From contig NZ_CP070356.1 of assembly GCF_016919445.1 (NCBI RefSeq), forward strand, positions 4,219,502 to 4,283,501: DNA of 64,000 nucleotides, written 5' to 3'. The translations under genes were made by a program, and so were the position numbers. Positions 54,735-63,497 of the stretch are shown piece after piece; position 1 is the stretch's first letter; every line of letters starts with the position of its first letter. The DNA is from Pseudomonas sp. PDNC002 (GTDB taxonomy: Bacteria > Pseudomonadota > Gammaproteobacteria > Pseudomonadales > Pseudomonadaceae). The notes below the pieces were generated by a model. The model was not told where the DNA came from, did not search any database, and worked only from the letters and a program-made list of their open reading frames with translations.

Positions 54735-54767
54735 TTAGATCGGATAACATCTGTTTATCAGACCTAA
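54735..54767. promoter_or_regulatory. Predicted recombination core (res) site of TnpS/TnpT
   Basis: TTAGATCGGATAA (54735-54747) and TTATCAGACCTAA (54755-54767) are inverted with 11 of 13 matches around a 7-bp spacer, CATCTGT. Two inverted arms with a 6-8 bp crossover is the layout of a tyrosine-recombinase core. CGTATTA at 54687 and 54708, 21 bp apart, may be accessory sites. It also contains the divergent promoters. Confidence 0.65.
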
Positions 54768-54785
54768 TATAGCCGGAGACGAGAC

Positions 54786-55655
54786 ATGGCGGTAGGCGTA
54801 GCGGAAGAGGCAGTTTTTGCTGCGGCAGATGCGGTGCTCGAACGCGGTGAGCGCCCGACCGTGGAGCGCGTGCGCTTGGAACTGGGGCGCGGCAGTCCGG
54901 CGCGGGTGGGGGCGCTGCTCGATCAGTGGTGGGCGCTGCTGGCTCAGCGCTTGCGCGGCGAAACCCGCCTGCCAGCGTTGCCAGCGGATGTCTCGCAAGC
55001 CTTCGTTGCGGTCTGGCAGCAGGCGGTGTTGCTCGCCGATGGTGTGGCAGAGCAGGCGTTCGCGGAGCGGCGCGCGCTACTGGAAACCGAACGGCTGCGC
55101 GCTGCCGCAGTGGAGAACGAGAGCCGCCAGGCCGAAGCACAGGCGCGACAGCGCGTAGCGACGGCACAGTCTGCGCAGCGCACAGCGGAGACGCGTCTGG
55201 CCGATCTAGAGAGGCTGTTGGAGCAACAGCACGCGCAGTTGAGTGAGCTGCAGGAGCGCTGTGTGGTGCTGACGGAAGAGTGTCGGGTCGCACGACAGGA
55301 AACCAACGAACTGCGTCAGTCGCTGCTGGCTGCGCAACAGCAACTAAGCAAGGAGCGTGAGGCGACTGCCGTCTATGTTCGTGGCGTTGAAGACCGCTCT
55401 CATCAGGAAGTGGATCGCGCGCGGGAGGAGGGCAAGGCAACTACCGTGCAACTGAAGGCTACCAACAAGCAATTGGAGCAATTGCGTCAGCGATTAGATC
55501 GCGCCCTGGAGCAGCTCAGCCAGGCGCAACAAGTGGCCGCCGCGGAGTCGGCGCGTGCAACGACGCTGGCACAGCAATTGAAGCCGGCGCGCACTAAGCG
55601 AGCTCGCACCTCGCCGCGAAAGCGGCCACAAGTCGACGCCGTTGTAGAGTCATAA
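54786..55655 (+). CDS. tnpT: TnpT-like KfrA-type coiled-coil DNA-binding protein
   Basis: 289 residues, start after CCGGAGACGAGAC. Residues about 5-115 are a KfrA_N-like DNA-binding domain (VERVRLELGRGSPARVGALLDQWWALLAQRL); about 95-265 is a long coiled coil; the tail is basic (ARTKRARTSPRKRP). TnpT binds the resolution site and helps TnpS in Tn4651-like elements. Divergent from tnpS with the core site between them. Confidence 0.82.
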   Translation: MAVGVAEEAVFAAADAVLERGERPTVERVRLELGRGSPARVGALLDQWWALLAQRLRGETRLPALPADVSQAFVAVWQQAVLLADGVAEQAFAERRALLETERLRAAAVENESRQAEAQARQRVATAQSAQRTAETRLADLERLLEQQHAQLSELQERCVVLTEECRVARQETNELRQSLLAAQQQLSKEREATAVYVRGVEDRSHQEVDRAREEGKATTVQLKATNKQLEQLRQRLDRALEQLSQAQQVAAAESARATTLAQQLKPARTKRARTSPRKRPQVDAVVES

Positions 55656-55787
55656 GGCGAATTGTGTGGCACCGTGGTCCCGCTTCCTTTCTTGTGCGCG
55701 ATCGCATGGAAATCCAAAAGAATCCTATAGATTGTAGTTCTTTAGGGTTCATGAAGGCCTCATCGTTCCTTTTGCGGAAATTGCAAA

Positions 55788-56075
55788 ATGGAACTGACGA
55801 CTGCTTTTGGACGGGCTCTAAAAGACATCCGAAGGAAACGGGATCTCACCCAGGAGGACTTTTCGACAGTTAGTAGCCGTACGTATCTCAGCACGTTGGA
55901 GCGTGGTCATAAGGCGCTTACGATAGAGAAGCTAGAGCAATTAGCCGGCGTTTTGGGTGTCCATCCCGCAACACTGCTCATCGCAGCCTATCTGCAAAAA
56001 GAACCTTCGTTGGACAGTAGAAAGATTTTAGATCGAGTCGCTGCAGAGCTTAGCGAACTGGCTCTTGATGGCTGA
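55788..56075 (+). CDS. XRE-family HTH regulator
   Basis: 95 residues, MELTTAFGRALKDIRRKRDLTQEDFSTVSSRTYLSTLERGHKALTIEKLEQLAGVLGVHPATLLIAAYLQ, a classic lambda-Cro fold. Downstream of tnpT. A candidate control gene of the mobile element. Codon use is mixed. Confidence 0.85.
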   Translation: MELTTAFGRALKDIRRKRDLTQEDFSTVSSRTYLSTLERGHKALTIEKLEQLAGVLGVHPATLLIAAYLQKEPSLDSRKILDRVAAELSELALDG

Positions 56076-56089
56076 GAGGTCTGACTAGC

Positions 56090-56274
56090 GGCAGCTACCG
56101 ACCCATAGCGGACGTCTTTGCTTCTCTCTAGGCGACGCGCATCGCATACGCGATGGCGGGTTGGGCGAACGAGTTATGGTCGGGATAGGGATGCTGATAA
56201 CACCGTGTGGTGAGGGAGATTTCCAAGACGCTCATCTTTGAGTTTCTGATGGGCAGCCACCGACCCAAAGCAGA
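56090..56274. repeat. Direct repeats GGCAGCYACCGACCCAWAGC
   Basis: GGCAGCTACCGACCCATAGC at 56090 and GGCAGCCACCGACCCAAAGC at 56252, each followed by a purine-GA, 162 bp apart. Located after the XRE gene. May be remnants of a dispersed repeat or one copy of a duplicated end. Confidence 0.6.
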
Positions 56275-56769
56275 AAACTGAGAGCAATAGATCAGCTTTG
56301 GTCACCTAGCGCGAATTGTGCTCTACAGGGACCGTTTCTACGCCGCTCCTGCAGACGGACGAATCACAGAGCCTTGGTCAGTAAGTTCCCGCTAAATTCA
56401 AGCTCAGATAAATATAAATTTAACTATCTTTATCGCTTTTCTGAAAGGTTATCGGTTTTATCGATTTTAATTATCTTGGGGAAGGTGCTGGTAGTTTGCT
56501 TGATTCTAACTAACGATATACTTTCTCTCGGTTTTGATTTTTCGAATGTGCAAGTTATTGGGCTGCCTCCTGATTCCTCACATTGTTTTTTACCTTCATA
56601 ATCTGCGTTCCCGCCCCATGGGTGACGCCGATCACCATTTGTAGGAATTTTCAATCTGTTTTGTAGGAAACTGCTTATGGTGAGGTAGGTAGTTGTCTTG
56701 GGTGTCGACAAAAAAATCTTAAGATATATCTTGCTCGCATGCGTGTAACTCCATCCTTGGAGAGTCAAA
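56275..56769. other. AT-rich non-coding region before the two-component cluster
   Basis: About 500 bp with many stops in most frames. A 75-codon plus-strand frame (56374-56601) and a 112-codon minus-strand frame (56430-56768) overlap each other and lack ribosome sites or recognisable domains. The right edge must hold the promoter of the response-regulator gene. Confidence 0.5.
56722..56731. promoter_or_regulatory. Palindrome upstream of response-regulator gene
   Basis: AGATATATCT, a perfect 10-bp palindrome adjoining TCTTAAGA, 38 bases before the GTG start. Possible autoregulatory site for a LuxR/NarL-type regulator or part of the promoter. Confidence 0.35.
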
Positions 56770-57399
56770 GTGAGTAGTGTTCTTGTTGTCGACGATCATC
56801 CCATGATCCAGTTGGCGGTTCGTTCCCTCCTGGAAAGGGAAGGGCATAGGGTCGTAGGGACGGCGGACAACGGTATCGAGGCGCTTGCCAAACTCAAGGA
56901 GTTGAAACCTGACCTCGTCGTCTTGGACATCCGGATTCCCAAGCTGGGGGGGTTGGAGGTAATCCGGCGCATAACAGGCTCCGGTCTTAATACCAAAGTG
57001 TTGGTGTTGAGCAGCTTACCAACGGCCGTTATGACAACGCGCTGCATGAGCGCCGGGGCTTCATCGTTCATCTGCAAGAAGAGTGGTCTGCAGGATTTGC
57101 TACATGGCGTGAAGTCCGTACTCGAGGGATACAGCTATTTCCCCGTTCATGCTGATTCAATTGAAGAAGAAACTTCCCTTAGTCGGACACCGGACGGCAA
57201 GGCGCTGGAGAGTCTTACTGATCAGGAGTTGATGGTTCTACAATACCTCGTTGCTGGATATTCTCCGACGGAAATTGCCGAGCAGATGTTGCTCAGCAAC
57301 AAGACTATCAGCACCTACAAATGCCGGATCCAGAAAAAACTTCGCGCAGAGTCACTTGTGCAACTGCAAATGTTCGCAAAGCGTAATTTCCTGATCTGA
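56770..57399 (+). CDS. LuxR/NarL-family response regulator (BvgA/RcsB-like)
   Basis: 209 residues, GTG start after TTGGAGAG. Receiver with acidic pair in LVVDDHP, phospho-acceptor Asp53 (LVVLDIRIPKLGG) and Lys in ICKKSG; C-terminal LuxR HTH (LTDQELMVLQYLVAGYSPTEIAEQMLLSNKTISTYKCRIQKKL). All functional residues are present. Followed after 7 bases by its probable kinase, so likely cotranscribed. Confidence 0.92.
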   Translation: MSSVLVVDDHPMIQLAVRSLLEREGHRVVGTADNGIEALAKLKELKPDLVVLDIRIPKLGGLEVIRRITGSGLNTKVLVLSSLPTAVMTTRCMSAGASSFICKKSGLQDLLHGVKSVLEGYSYFPVHADSIEEETSLSRTPDGKALESLTDQELMVLQYLVAGYSPTEIAEQMLLSNKTISTYKCRIQKKLRAESLVQLQMFAKRNFLI

Positions 57400-57406
57400 G
57401 GCCGGA

Positions 57407-60400
57407 ATGATAAGTTGGTGCGTGCGAGCCTGGCTATTTGGATGCCTAGCCCTGTTTGCTGCGGCGGTAAGTGCAGAGCAGGAAACTGTGATCCATATGA
57501 ACCCATTGCCAAGGAGTGGGGAAACATCGCTAAGTGTGAAATTACAGAATGGCGATTGGCATTGGCTGCGCAACAAGCGTGTGCTGGTGGTTGGGGTTAC
57601 ATCCCCTGACTATCCGCCCATAGACATTACCGCCGGCGGTACGGAGTTGGAGGGTGCCACCGCTGATTATCTGGGGCTCTTGGCCAATGCCTTGAACGTG
57701 CGTGTTGTAGTTCGCAGCTATCCCAATCGTGAGCTTGCCCTGGGAGCACTGGCTGCGAAGGAGATCGACCTGCTCAGCCGGTCGACCGGTTATGAGAGTA
57801 ATCGTAGCGGGATCGTGCTTTCCAAGGCTTATTTCCCGAACCAGCCGGCAATTGTCGGACCGGAAGCAACGCAACTGGACACGGATCACCGCCTTGCTGG
57901 TATGCGCGTCGCGATGGTCGATGACTACATGGCGCACGACGTCATCCAACAGCAATATCCTGATGCGTACATCACCTACTTCGAATCTGTGCGGCGTGCG
58001 GTTGAGGCGGTGCATCTGGGGCAGGCCGATTTTTTTATAGGCGATGCCTTCACCTCACAATACGTCATCAGTCAGGAGTACCTCTACAACCTGAAGATTC
58101 TGCAGTTCGCCGATGTTCCTGCCGGCGGATTTAGCTTTGCCGTGGCGGCTGATAATCCGACGCTCCTGGACATAGTCAACCGGGTAATCCGGGTGATACC
58201 CGACGATGTTCACTCTGGAATCAGGCAGCGCTGGAGCTCCGGTGGTGCCAATTCGCTCACTAATCGCGGTCTGCAACTTACACGGCAGGAGCAATCCTGG
58301 CTGGAACGCAATCCGACGCCACGTGTAGTGGTGGACGAGACCCTTGCTCCGTTGACTTTCTTCGATTCGTCGGGGAATTTCCGTGGCATTTCTGCCGACT
58401 TGCTTGATCTCATCGAGGCCCGAACCGGCTTGGAATTCGACGTGCGCCGGGCCCCTTCGCTATCGGCCATGATCAAGCAGATGAAGGCTGGCGAAGCTAA
58501 TGCTATTGCCGCGTTGACCCCGACTCCCGAGCGCGAGCAATGGTTGTATTTTTCTCGGCCATACCTGGTCAGTCCTTTCGCCATGGTGACCGGCAAGCAG
58601 AGCACTGCGCCGCGGGACCTGGATGACATGAAAGGCAAGCGCCTGGGGATCAGGCGCGGCAGCATGCTGGTGGACTACGTCAGGGTGCGTTATCCCGAAG
58701 TCAGGATTGTCGAACTGGACGATGGCGGTGACGATCTTGGCATGATCGTACGGGACGAGCTAGATGCCAGCCTTCGTCCGCTGCTTTCCGCCACCTTCAT
58801 GATTTCCCGGTATTACCCGCAACTGCGAGTCGTCACTACGCTCGACCATGATCCCGGTCAGTTTGGCTTCGCCGTATCGCGCGCCGACCCGGAGTTGTTG
58901 AGCATCCTGGACAAGGCATTGCAGACCATTTCGCCAGAAGACGTAGCCAACATAGTTACCCGTTGGTCCGCCAGTATCGAATCCCCTGATAGTGTCTGGG
59001 ATGGATATCGTCAGCAGCTCCTGCGAATGTTCTGGGGAGGTGTATTCATTCTTCTCCTGGTGCTGACATGGAACTGGCGGCTGATAGCCAAGGTGCGTAG
59101 CAGGGCCGTCTCCGAGCGAGGCCTCATTGATCGCCTGGAGTTCAAGCGCGCGATGATCGATGGGATGCCCAATCCGATTTCCGTGCGAGACAGGTCTGGC
59201 CGGCTCCTCACCTGCAATCGCAATTACCTGGAACATACAGGCATGTCCATTGCCGAGGCTAAAGGGACGCGAGTCGTCGACAACAACTGGCTATCGCCTC
59301 CGGATGCGGAGAAGTTACATCAGGAGTATCTGGAACTCATGGGTCTGGGGCAGGGCATGGCTGCTGATCGGATCTGGATGGTCCACGGCGATAAACGCGA
59401 GGTGTATCTCTGGGCCACTCCGTACCGAAACAGCAGAGGCGAGGTGCGTGGGCTGATCTGTGGTTGGATCGACGTCACCGAGCGTGAGCGCCTGCACCAT
59501 GAATTGCAGCTGGCGAAGGAGCAGGCCGAGGAGGCAAACCGAGCCAAGAGCACTTTCCTTGCAACTATGAGTCACGAAATTCGGACGCCAATGAATGCCA
59601 TCATCGGAATGCTGGAGTTGGCGCTGGTTGGTAACACCTGTGGTAGTTGCCAAGATAGCAACCCCATTCACGTTGCGTACGACTCGGCCAAAACCCTCCT
59701 GCTCCTGATCGGCGACATCCTTGATCTGGCGAAAATCGAAGCCGGCCGCCTATCGCTGGCACCGGATCGCGCCAATCTTCGTGAGTTGGTGGAATCGGTC
59801 GCCAGGGTGTTCGACGGACTGGCTCGGCAAAAGGGATTGCAGCTCAAACTTGATATTGAGTTGGATGGTATCGGCGATCTGCTGATCGATCCGCTTCGGT
59901 TCAAGCAGATCCTCTCCAACCTCATCAGTAATGCAATCAAGTTTACCGACAAAGGCTGTGTGCGGGTTCTGGTCCAGGGTGAGCGACTGGCTGGTGTGCG
60001 AGTGATGACACGAATCTGTGTCGACGACACAGGGATAGGCATGTCGGATGCGGACCGGATACAGGCATGTGAACCATTCGTGCAGGCGGCGCAGGAAGCT
60101 GGCCAAGCCCCGCGAGGAGGGACGGGCCTGGGATTGACCATTTGCCGCAAGCTGGTTGAGATGATGGGTGGCTCCCTGCGTATAGAAAGCCAGCTTGGGC
60201 AGGGCACGAAAGTGCGGGTACAACTGGTGCTCAGCCTGCTCGAACCGATGGAGTTGGGCCCCGTACCGATTGATCACGCAAATCACGTGCAGGATTCATT
60301 GAAAATACTGGTAGTGGATGATCATGATGCGAATCGACAACTGCTCTCCCGCCAGCTCGAACACCTAGGTCATGAGGTGGCCGTGGCGGAGAATGGCAGG

Positions 60401-61024
60401 GATGCGCTGGGACTCTGGTGTGCTGGCGGTTTTGATGTGGTCATCACGGATTGCTACATGCCGGACATGAAGGGGCACGAACTGGCTGGCAGGATTCGGG
60501 TAATCGAGAAGGAACGGAAAATGGCCCCGTGCACCATCCTCGGCCTCACTGCCAATGCCCAGGCCGATGAGGTGCAGCGCTGCCGCGAAGCGGGAATGGA
60601 CGACTGTCTATTTAAGCCGATTGGTCTGGAGGCGCTGCGCCTGCGCCTTGAGCAACTGAATGTGGTTTCGGTTACCAAGTCGGAGACAAGTACCTTCGAC
60701 ATGGATGCGTTCCGTGCCATGGCGGGCGACGACCCGGCGCTGGTGCACGATCTTCTGAAACGCCTGCACACCGCAAACAGCCGAGATCTTGCACTTCTCG
60801 ACTCATTGCTGAAGGGAGGGAACTTCTCTGAGCTGGCTGAAGTCTCGCACCGCATTCGCGGCGCGGCCTGTCTGGTTGGTGCGAAAGAACTCGAGGATTC
60901 TTGCAAGGCTCTGGAAATCGCGTGCAAGAGCGGGACCGCGATTCATGGTGCCCAAGAGTCGATGCAACGAGTTCATGACGCGATGGAAGCCCTGCAGGTG
61001 CAACTTTGGAATGCCATTGAATAA
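57407..61024 (+). CDS. BvgS-like unorthodox hybrid sensor kinase
   Basis: 1205 residues. Signal/anchor (CVRAWLFGCLALFAAAVSA), two periplasmic Venus-flytrap (SBP_bac_3) domains at about 50-280 and 300-525, membrane helix about 540-560 (FWGGVFILLLVLTWNWRLI), PAS about 580-700, HisKA with His723 (LATMSHEIRTPMNAI), HATPase (VDDTGIGMSDADRI, GTGLGLTI), receiver with Asp1015 (VVITDCYMPDM), HPt with His1148 (SHRIRGAACL). A complete His-Asp-His relay to the adjacent regulator. The architecture equals BvgS and the RcsC/PvrS/RocS1 kinases that control virulence or fimbrial genes. Confidence 0.93.
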   Translation: MISWCVRAWLFGCLALFAAAVSAEQETVIHMNPLPRSGETSLSVKLQNGDWHWLRNKRVLVVGVTSPDYPPIDITAGGTELEGATADYLGLLANALNVRVVVRSYPNRELALGALAAKEIDLLSRSTGYESNRSGIVLSKAYFPNQPAIVGPEATQLDTDHRLAGMRVAMVDDYMAHDVIQQQYPDAYITYFESVRRAVEAVHLGQADFFIGDAFTSQYVISQEYLYNLKILQFADVPAGGFSFAVAADNPTLLDIVNRVIRVIPDDVHSGIRQRWSSGGANSLTNRGLQLTRQEQSWLERNPTPRVVVDETLAPLTFFDSSGNFRGISADLLDLIEARTGLEFDVRRAPSLSAMIKQMKAGEANAIAALTPTPEREQWLYFSRPYLVSPFAMVTGKQSTAPRDLDDMKGKRLGIRRGSMLVDYVRVRYPEVRIVELDDGGDDLGMIVRDELDASLRPLLSATFMISRYYPQLRVVTTLDHDPGQFGFAVSRADPELLSILDKALQTISPEDVANIVTRWSASIESPDSVWDGYRQQLLRMFWGGVFILLLVLTWNWRLIAKVRSRAVSERGLIDRLEFKRAMIDGMPNPISVRDRSGRLLTCNRNYLEHTGMSIAEAKGTRVVDNNWLSPPDAEKLHQEYLELMGLGQGMAADRIWMVHGDKREVYLWATPYRNSRGEVRGLICGWIDVTERERLHHELQLAKEQAEEANRAKSTFLATMSHEIRTPMNAIIGMLELALVGNTCGSCQDSNPIHVAYDSAKTLLLLIGDILDLAKIEAGRLSLAPDRANLRELVESVARVFDGLARQKGLQLKLDIELDGIGDLLIDPLRFKQILSNLISNAIKFTDKGCVRVLVQGERLAGVRVMTRICVDDTGIGMSDADRIQACEPFVQAAQEAGQAPRGGTGLGLTICRKLVEMMGGSLRIESQLGQGTKVRVQLVLSLLEPMELGPVPIDHANHVQDSLKILVVDDHDANRQLLSRQLEHLGHEVAVAENGRDALGLWCAGGFDVVITDCYMPDMKGHELAGRIRVIEKERKMAPCTILGLTANAQADEVQRCREAGMDDCLFKPIGLEALRLRLEQLNVVSVTKSETSTFDMDAFRAMAGDDPALVHDLLKRLHTANSRDLALLDSLLKGGNFSELAEVSHRIRGAACLVGAKELEDSCKALEIACKSGTAIHGAQESMQRVHDAMEALQVQLWNAIE

Positions 61025-61158
61025 GGTCATCCGAACCAATAGTTGATCCTGCGATTGGAAATTTCAAATAGGCCGCAATCCGATGCGAGAACGGACTAGC
61101 GAGAATTCCAAGTCAATATTCTAGTCTTACGGTCATGGATTTGGCTGGAGAGAAGCCG

Positions 61159-62952
61159 ATGAGCACGATCATGATCGTAGACGAGCATCCGATTGCCAGA
61201 CATGCACTGCGTCTGCTACTGGAATCGGAAGGGCACATTATCGTCGCCGAAGCGAGCAACGGCACCGAGGCATTGGAAATCGCCCGACGGCTTCGGCCGA
61301 ATTTGCTCCTGCTTGAGCTATCGATTCCCGGACTGGGTGGTCTGGAACTCATTCAACGTCTGGCCAGACAAGCCTCGGAAGTGCGGGTCTTGGTAGTTAC
61401 CGGGCAAAGTAGCGAGTATTTTTCCGCTCGCAGTCACGAAGCCGGAGCCTTCGGCTTCATCAGCAAGCAGACTGACTTGAAACAGGTTGGCATGGCGGTC
61501 AAGGCACTGCTGAACGGGCACACTTACTTTCCGCGCGATACCGTCCTCGCGGTGCCTCATGTGCAGGCCGACAAGGTCGACGACAACCCTTTGAAAGCTC
61601 TGTCTGCCCGCGAGTTGACGGTGCTGCAGATGCTCGCAAAGGGGATGACCAATAACGTTATTGGCGAGCGCCTGCTGCTGAGTGAGAAGACTATCAGCAC
61701 CTACAAGACTCGGGTGATGCACAAGCTGCGGGCGGGCTCGATGCTGGAACTGTTTGATATCGCAAGACGCTATGGCCTAGTGGAAACTACTGCATTCAGC
61801 GACGATTCCCCGCGATCGCCGTTGCTGGACGAGGCGCACCAGCGGGAGCTGGACCTGATGCACGAAATCATCGATGCGCTTCCACACGCACTGAGCGTGC
61901 GCGATCTCGAGGGACGCATGATTACCTGCAACAGCAGTTATCTACAGCAGCATTCGCTCAAGCTCGAAGAGGTCGTCGGTCGGCGTATGTATGAAACCCC
62001 GGAGTGGCCGGAGGAACATGCCCGCTATATACATGACCGGCTGGTAGCCGAGATGCTCAAGGGGCAGCCTTACTCTGTGGACGTCGTGCTGAAGATCCGG
62101 GGTGAAGATAGGGTGCTTCGACACTGGGGCAAGCCGTACAGGGACAGCGCGGGCAACCTGCTTGGCCTGATCTGCGGCAACGTGGATGTCACTGACCGGG
62201 ATGGCGTGCTGCTCGACCTGAGGGACAGCAGCACACGTCTGGAGGTGGCAATCCAGGCTAAGGAGCGTTTCATGGAGTGGGTGACCGATGAGATGACTGC
62301 TCCGCTTAACAATATTGCCGCCATGCTCGATCTCGCTAGCGGTCCGCTGGAGCTGGCGAAGAAAGCCGAGGCTATTGCCATCGCACAGTCCGCGACGCAG
62401 GGAATGCAGAATCTGCTCGAAGATTTTCGGAGTTATCTGCGCCTGGAAGCGGGCAAGCACGCTCTTACGCCGGAGCTACTGGACGTCAAGGTGTTAACCC
62501 AGAGACTCGTGAATGAATTCCAGCCATCCGCTCAGGCGCGAGGGCTGAGTCTGCAACTCGACACGGTCGGTAGCTTTCAGACTAGCGCCTGGCTCGACCC
62601 CCATGCGTTTACACGTATTACCCAGGCCCTGCTGAGCAATGCACTGAGGTTCACAGACCGGGGTGGAGTTACGGTAGAACTCCACTGCATCGGACTTGGC
62701 CAAGGGCTGGTAAAGGTTGAGTTGATAGTGCGTGATACCGGCATTGGCATTCCAGAAGAGGACCAGGGACGCATGTTCGAAGCATTCAGTCAGCGGCTGG
62801 ACGACCTGCGTATTCGGCGCGGTGGCAGTGGAATTGGTTTGGCCCTCTGCAAGCGCCTAGTAGAGCGAATGAATGGCCAGATTGAATTGCTCAGTAATCC
62901 GGGAGAGGGTACGTGTGTCTGTGCAAAACTGATTTTGCCAGCAGTGAAGTAG
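61159..62952 (+). CDS. Fusion of LuxR-type regulator and kinase-like module lacking both phospho-sites
   Basis: 597 residues from MSTIMIVDEHP (GGAGAG upstream; the frame opens at 61135). Receiver 1-120 has acidic residues Asp8-Glu9 and Lys (FISKQ), but the phospho-acceptor position is Glu53 (LLLLELSIPGLGG). LuxR HTH about 145-205 (LSARELTVLQMLAKGMTNNVIGERLLLSEKTISTYKTRVMHKL). PAS about 230-365. HisKA-like helix FMEWVTDEMTAPLNNI has Asp377 where the phospho-His should be. The ATPase keeps LLSNALRF, VRDTGIGIP and GSGIGLAL. Probably a signal-fixed transcription factor that modulates the neighbouring relay. Confidence 0.9.
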   Translation: MSTIMIVDEHPIARHALRLLLESEGHIIVAEASNGTEALEIARRLRPNLLLLELSIPGLGGLELIQRLARQASEVRVLVVTGQSSEYFSARSHEAGAFGFISKQTDLKQVGMAVKALLNGHTYFPRDTVLAVPHVQADKVDDNPLKALSARELTVLQMLAKGMTNNVIGERLLLSEKTISTYKTRVMHKLRAGSMLELFDIARRYGLVETTAFSDDSPRSPLLDEAHQRELDLMHEIIDALPHALSVRDLEGRMITCNSSYLQQHSLKLEEVVGRRMYETPEWPEEHARYIHDRLVAEMLKGQPYSVDVVLKIRGEDRVLRHWGKPYRDSAGNLLGLICGNVDVTDRDGVLLDLRDSSTRLEVAIQAKERFMEWVTDEMTAPLNNIAAMLDLASGPLELAKKAEAIAIAQSATQGMQNLLEDFRSYLRLEAGKHALTPELLDVKVLTQRLVNEFQPSAQARGLSLQLDTVGSFQTSAWLDPHAFTRITQALLSNALRFTDRGGVTVELHCIGLGQGLVKVELIVRDTGIGIPEEDQGRMFEAFSQRLDDLRIRRGGSGIGLALCKRLVERMNGQIELLSNPGEGTCVCAKLILPAVK

Positions 62953-63086
62953 CTCGAAACTGCATCCTCTGAAACTCGCGGCGGCTGTCGGCAGTTTCCT
63001 ACTTTTAAGTCAGACCATTCCGCTATGGCTTGAGCTATTGCCTTCTTAGAGTAGAGAAAGGTCCACGCCACTCTCAGGTGACAGTC

Positions 63087-63497
63087 ATGTTCGGCTTTTC
63101 TGCAAGGATTCTGGTGCTATGTACACATCCAGGTCGTTTACTCATCTACAGCGCAATATTAAATTACTTGGGATTTTTTAGGATGACGCTGTGTTCGGAA
63201 TTTTCCGAAGCTCAGCGGGCCTGTTCGCAACAACGGTCATCATTTGATTTGTTTCTTCTTGATGACCTCACTCCCGATATTGACTATCTCCTAAAACTCG
63301 AGGCGATGAGTAGGGCAAGGGCTTTCGAAAACGTAGTGTTAGTTAGTAACGTCGTTGATTATGAGCGCTATCGCCTTTTCGAGTGGGCGTGGGAAAAACA
63401 TGTCGGATTGCTTGATGTTATCGCAAAGCCGCTTTCCATTACGCGACTACGCAAAGCGCTGGATGGACTTCTGCTTGCCCCAGGCACCTTGCATTAA
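63087..63497 (+). CDS. Degenerate stand-alone receiver
   Basis: 136 residues from MFGFSARILVLCTHPGRLL; a TTG at 63030 could extend it. Receiver fold: predicted Asp59 (DLFLLDDLTPDID) and Lys114 (VIAKPLS) are kept, but the acidic pair after beta-1 is Cys12-Thr13, which should impair magnesium binding and phosphorylation. Last member of the two-component group, 134 bp after the fusion gene. Confidence 0.7.
   Translation: MFGFSARILVLCTHPGRLLIYSAILNYLGFFRMTLCSEFSEAQRACSQQRSSFDLFLLDDLTPDIDYLLKLEAMSRARAFENVVLVSNVVDYERYRLFEWAWEKHVGLLDVIAKPLSITRLRKALDGLLLAPGTLH

Noticed and set aside
48450..56582. Possible inverted ends TGTGAGAATAAT (48450) and the complement of CCTCACA (56576-56582)
   Set aside because: Only the first six bases agree well; chance match is likely and no target duplication was seen.
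56374..56601. 75-codon plus-strand frame in the AT-rich gap
   Set aside because: No ribosome site, overlaps an opposing frame, no recognisable motif.
48361..56769. CRISPR array or Cas genes with the Tn7-like operon (CAST)
   Set aside because: Searched by eye for regular 28-32 bp repeats and Cas6/7/8-like proteins near tniQ; none found.
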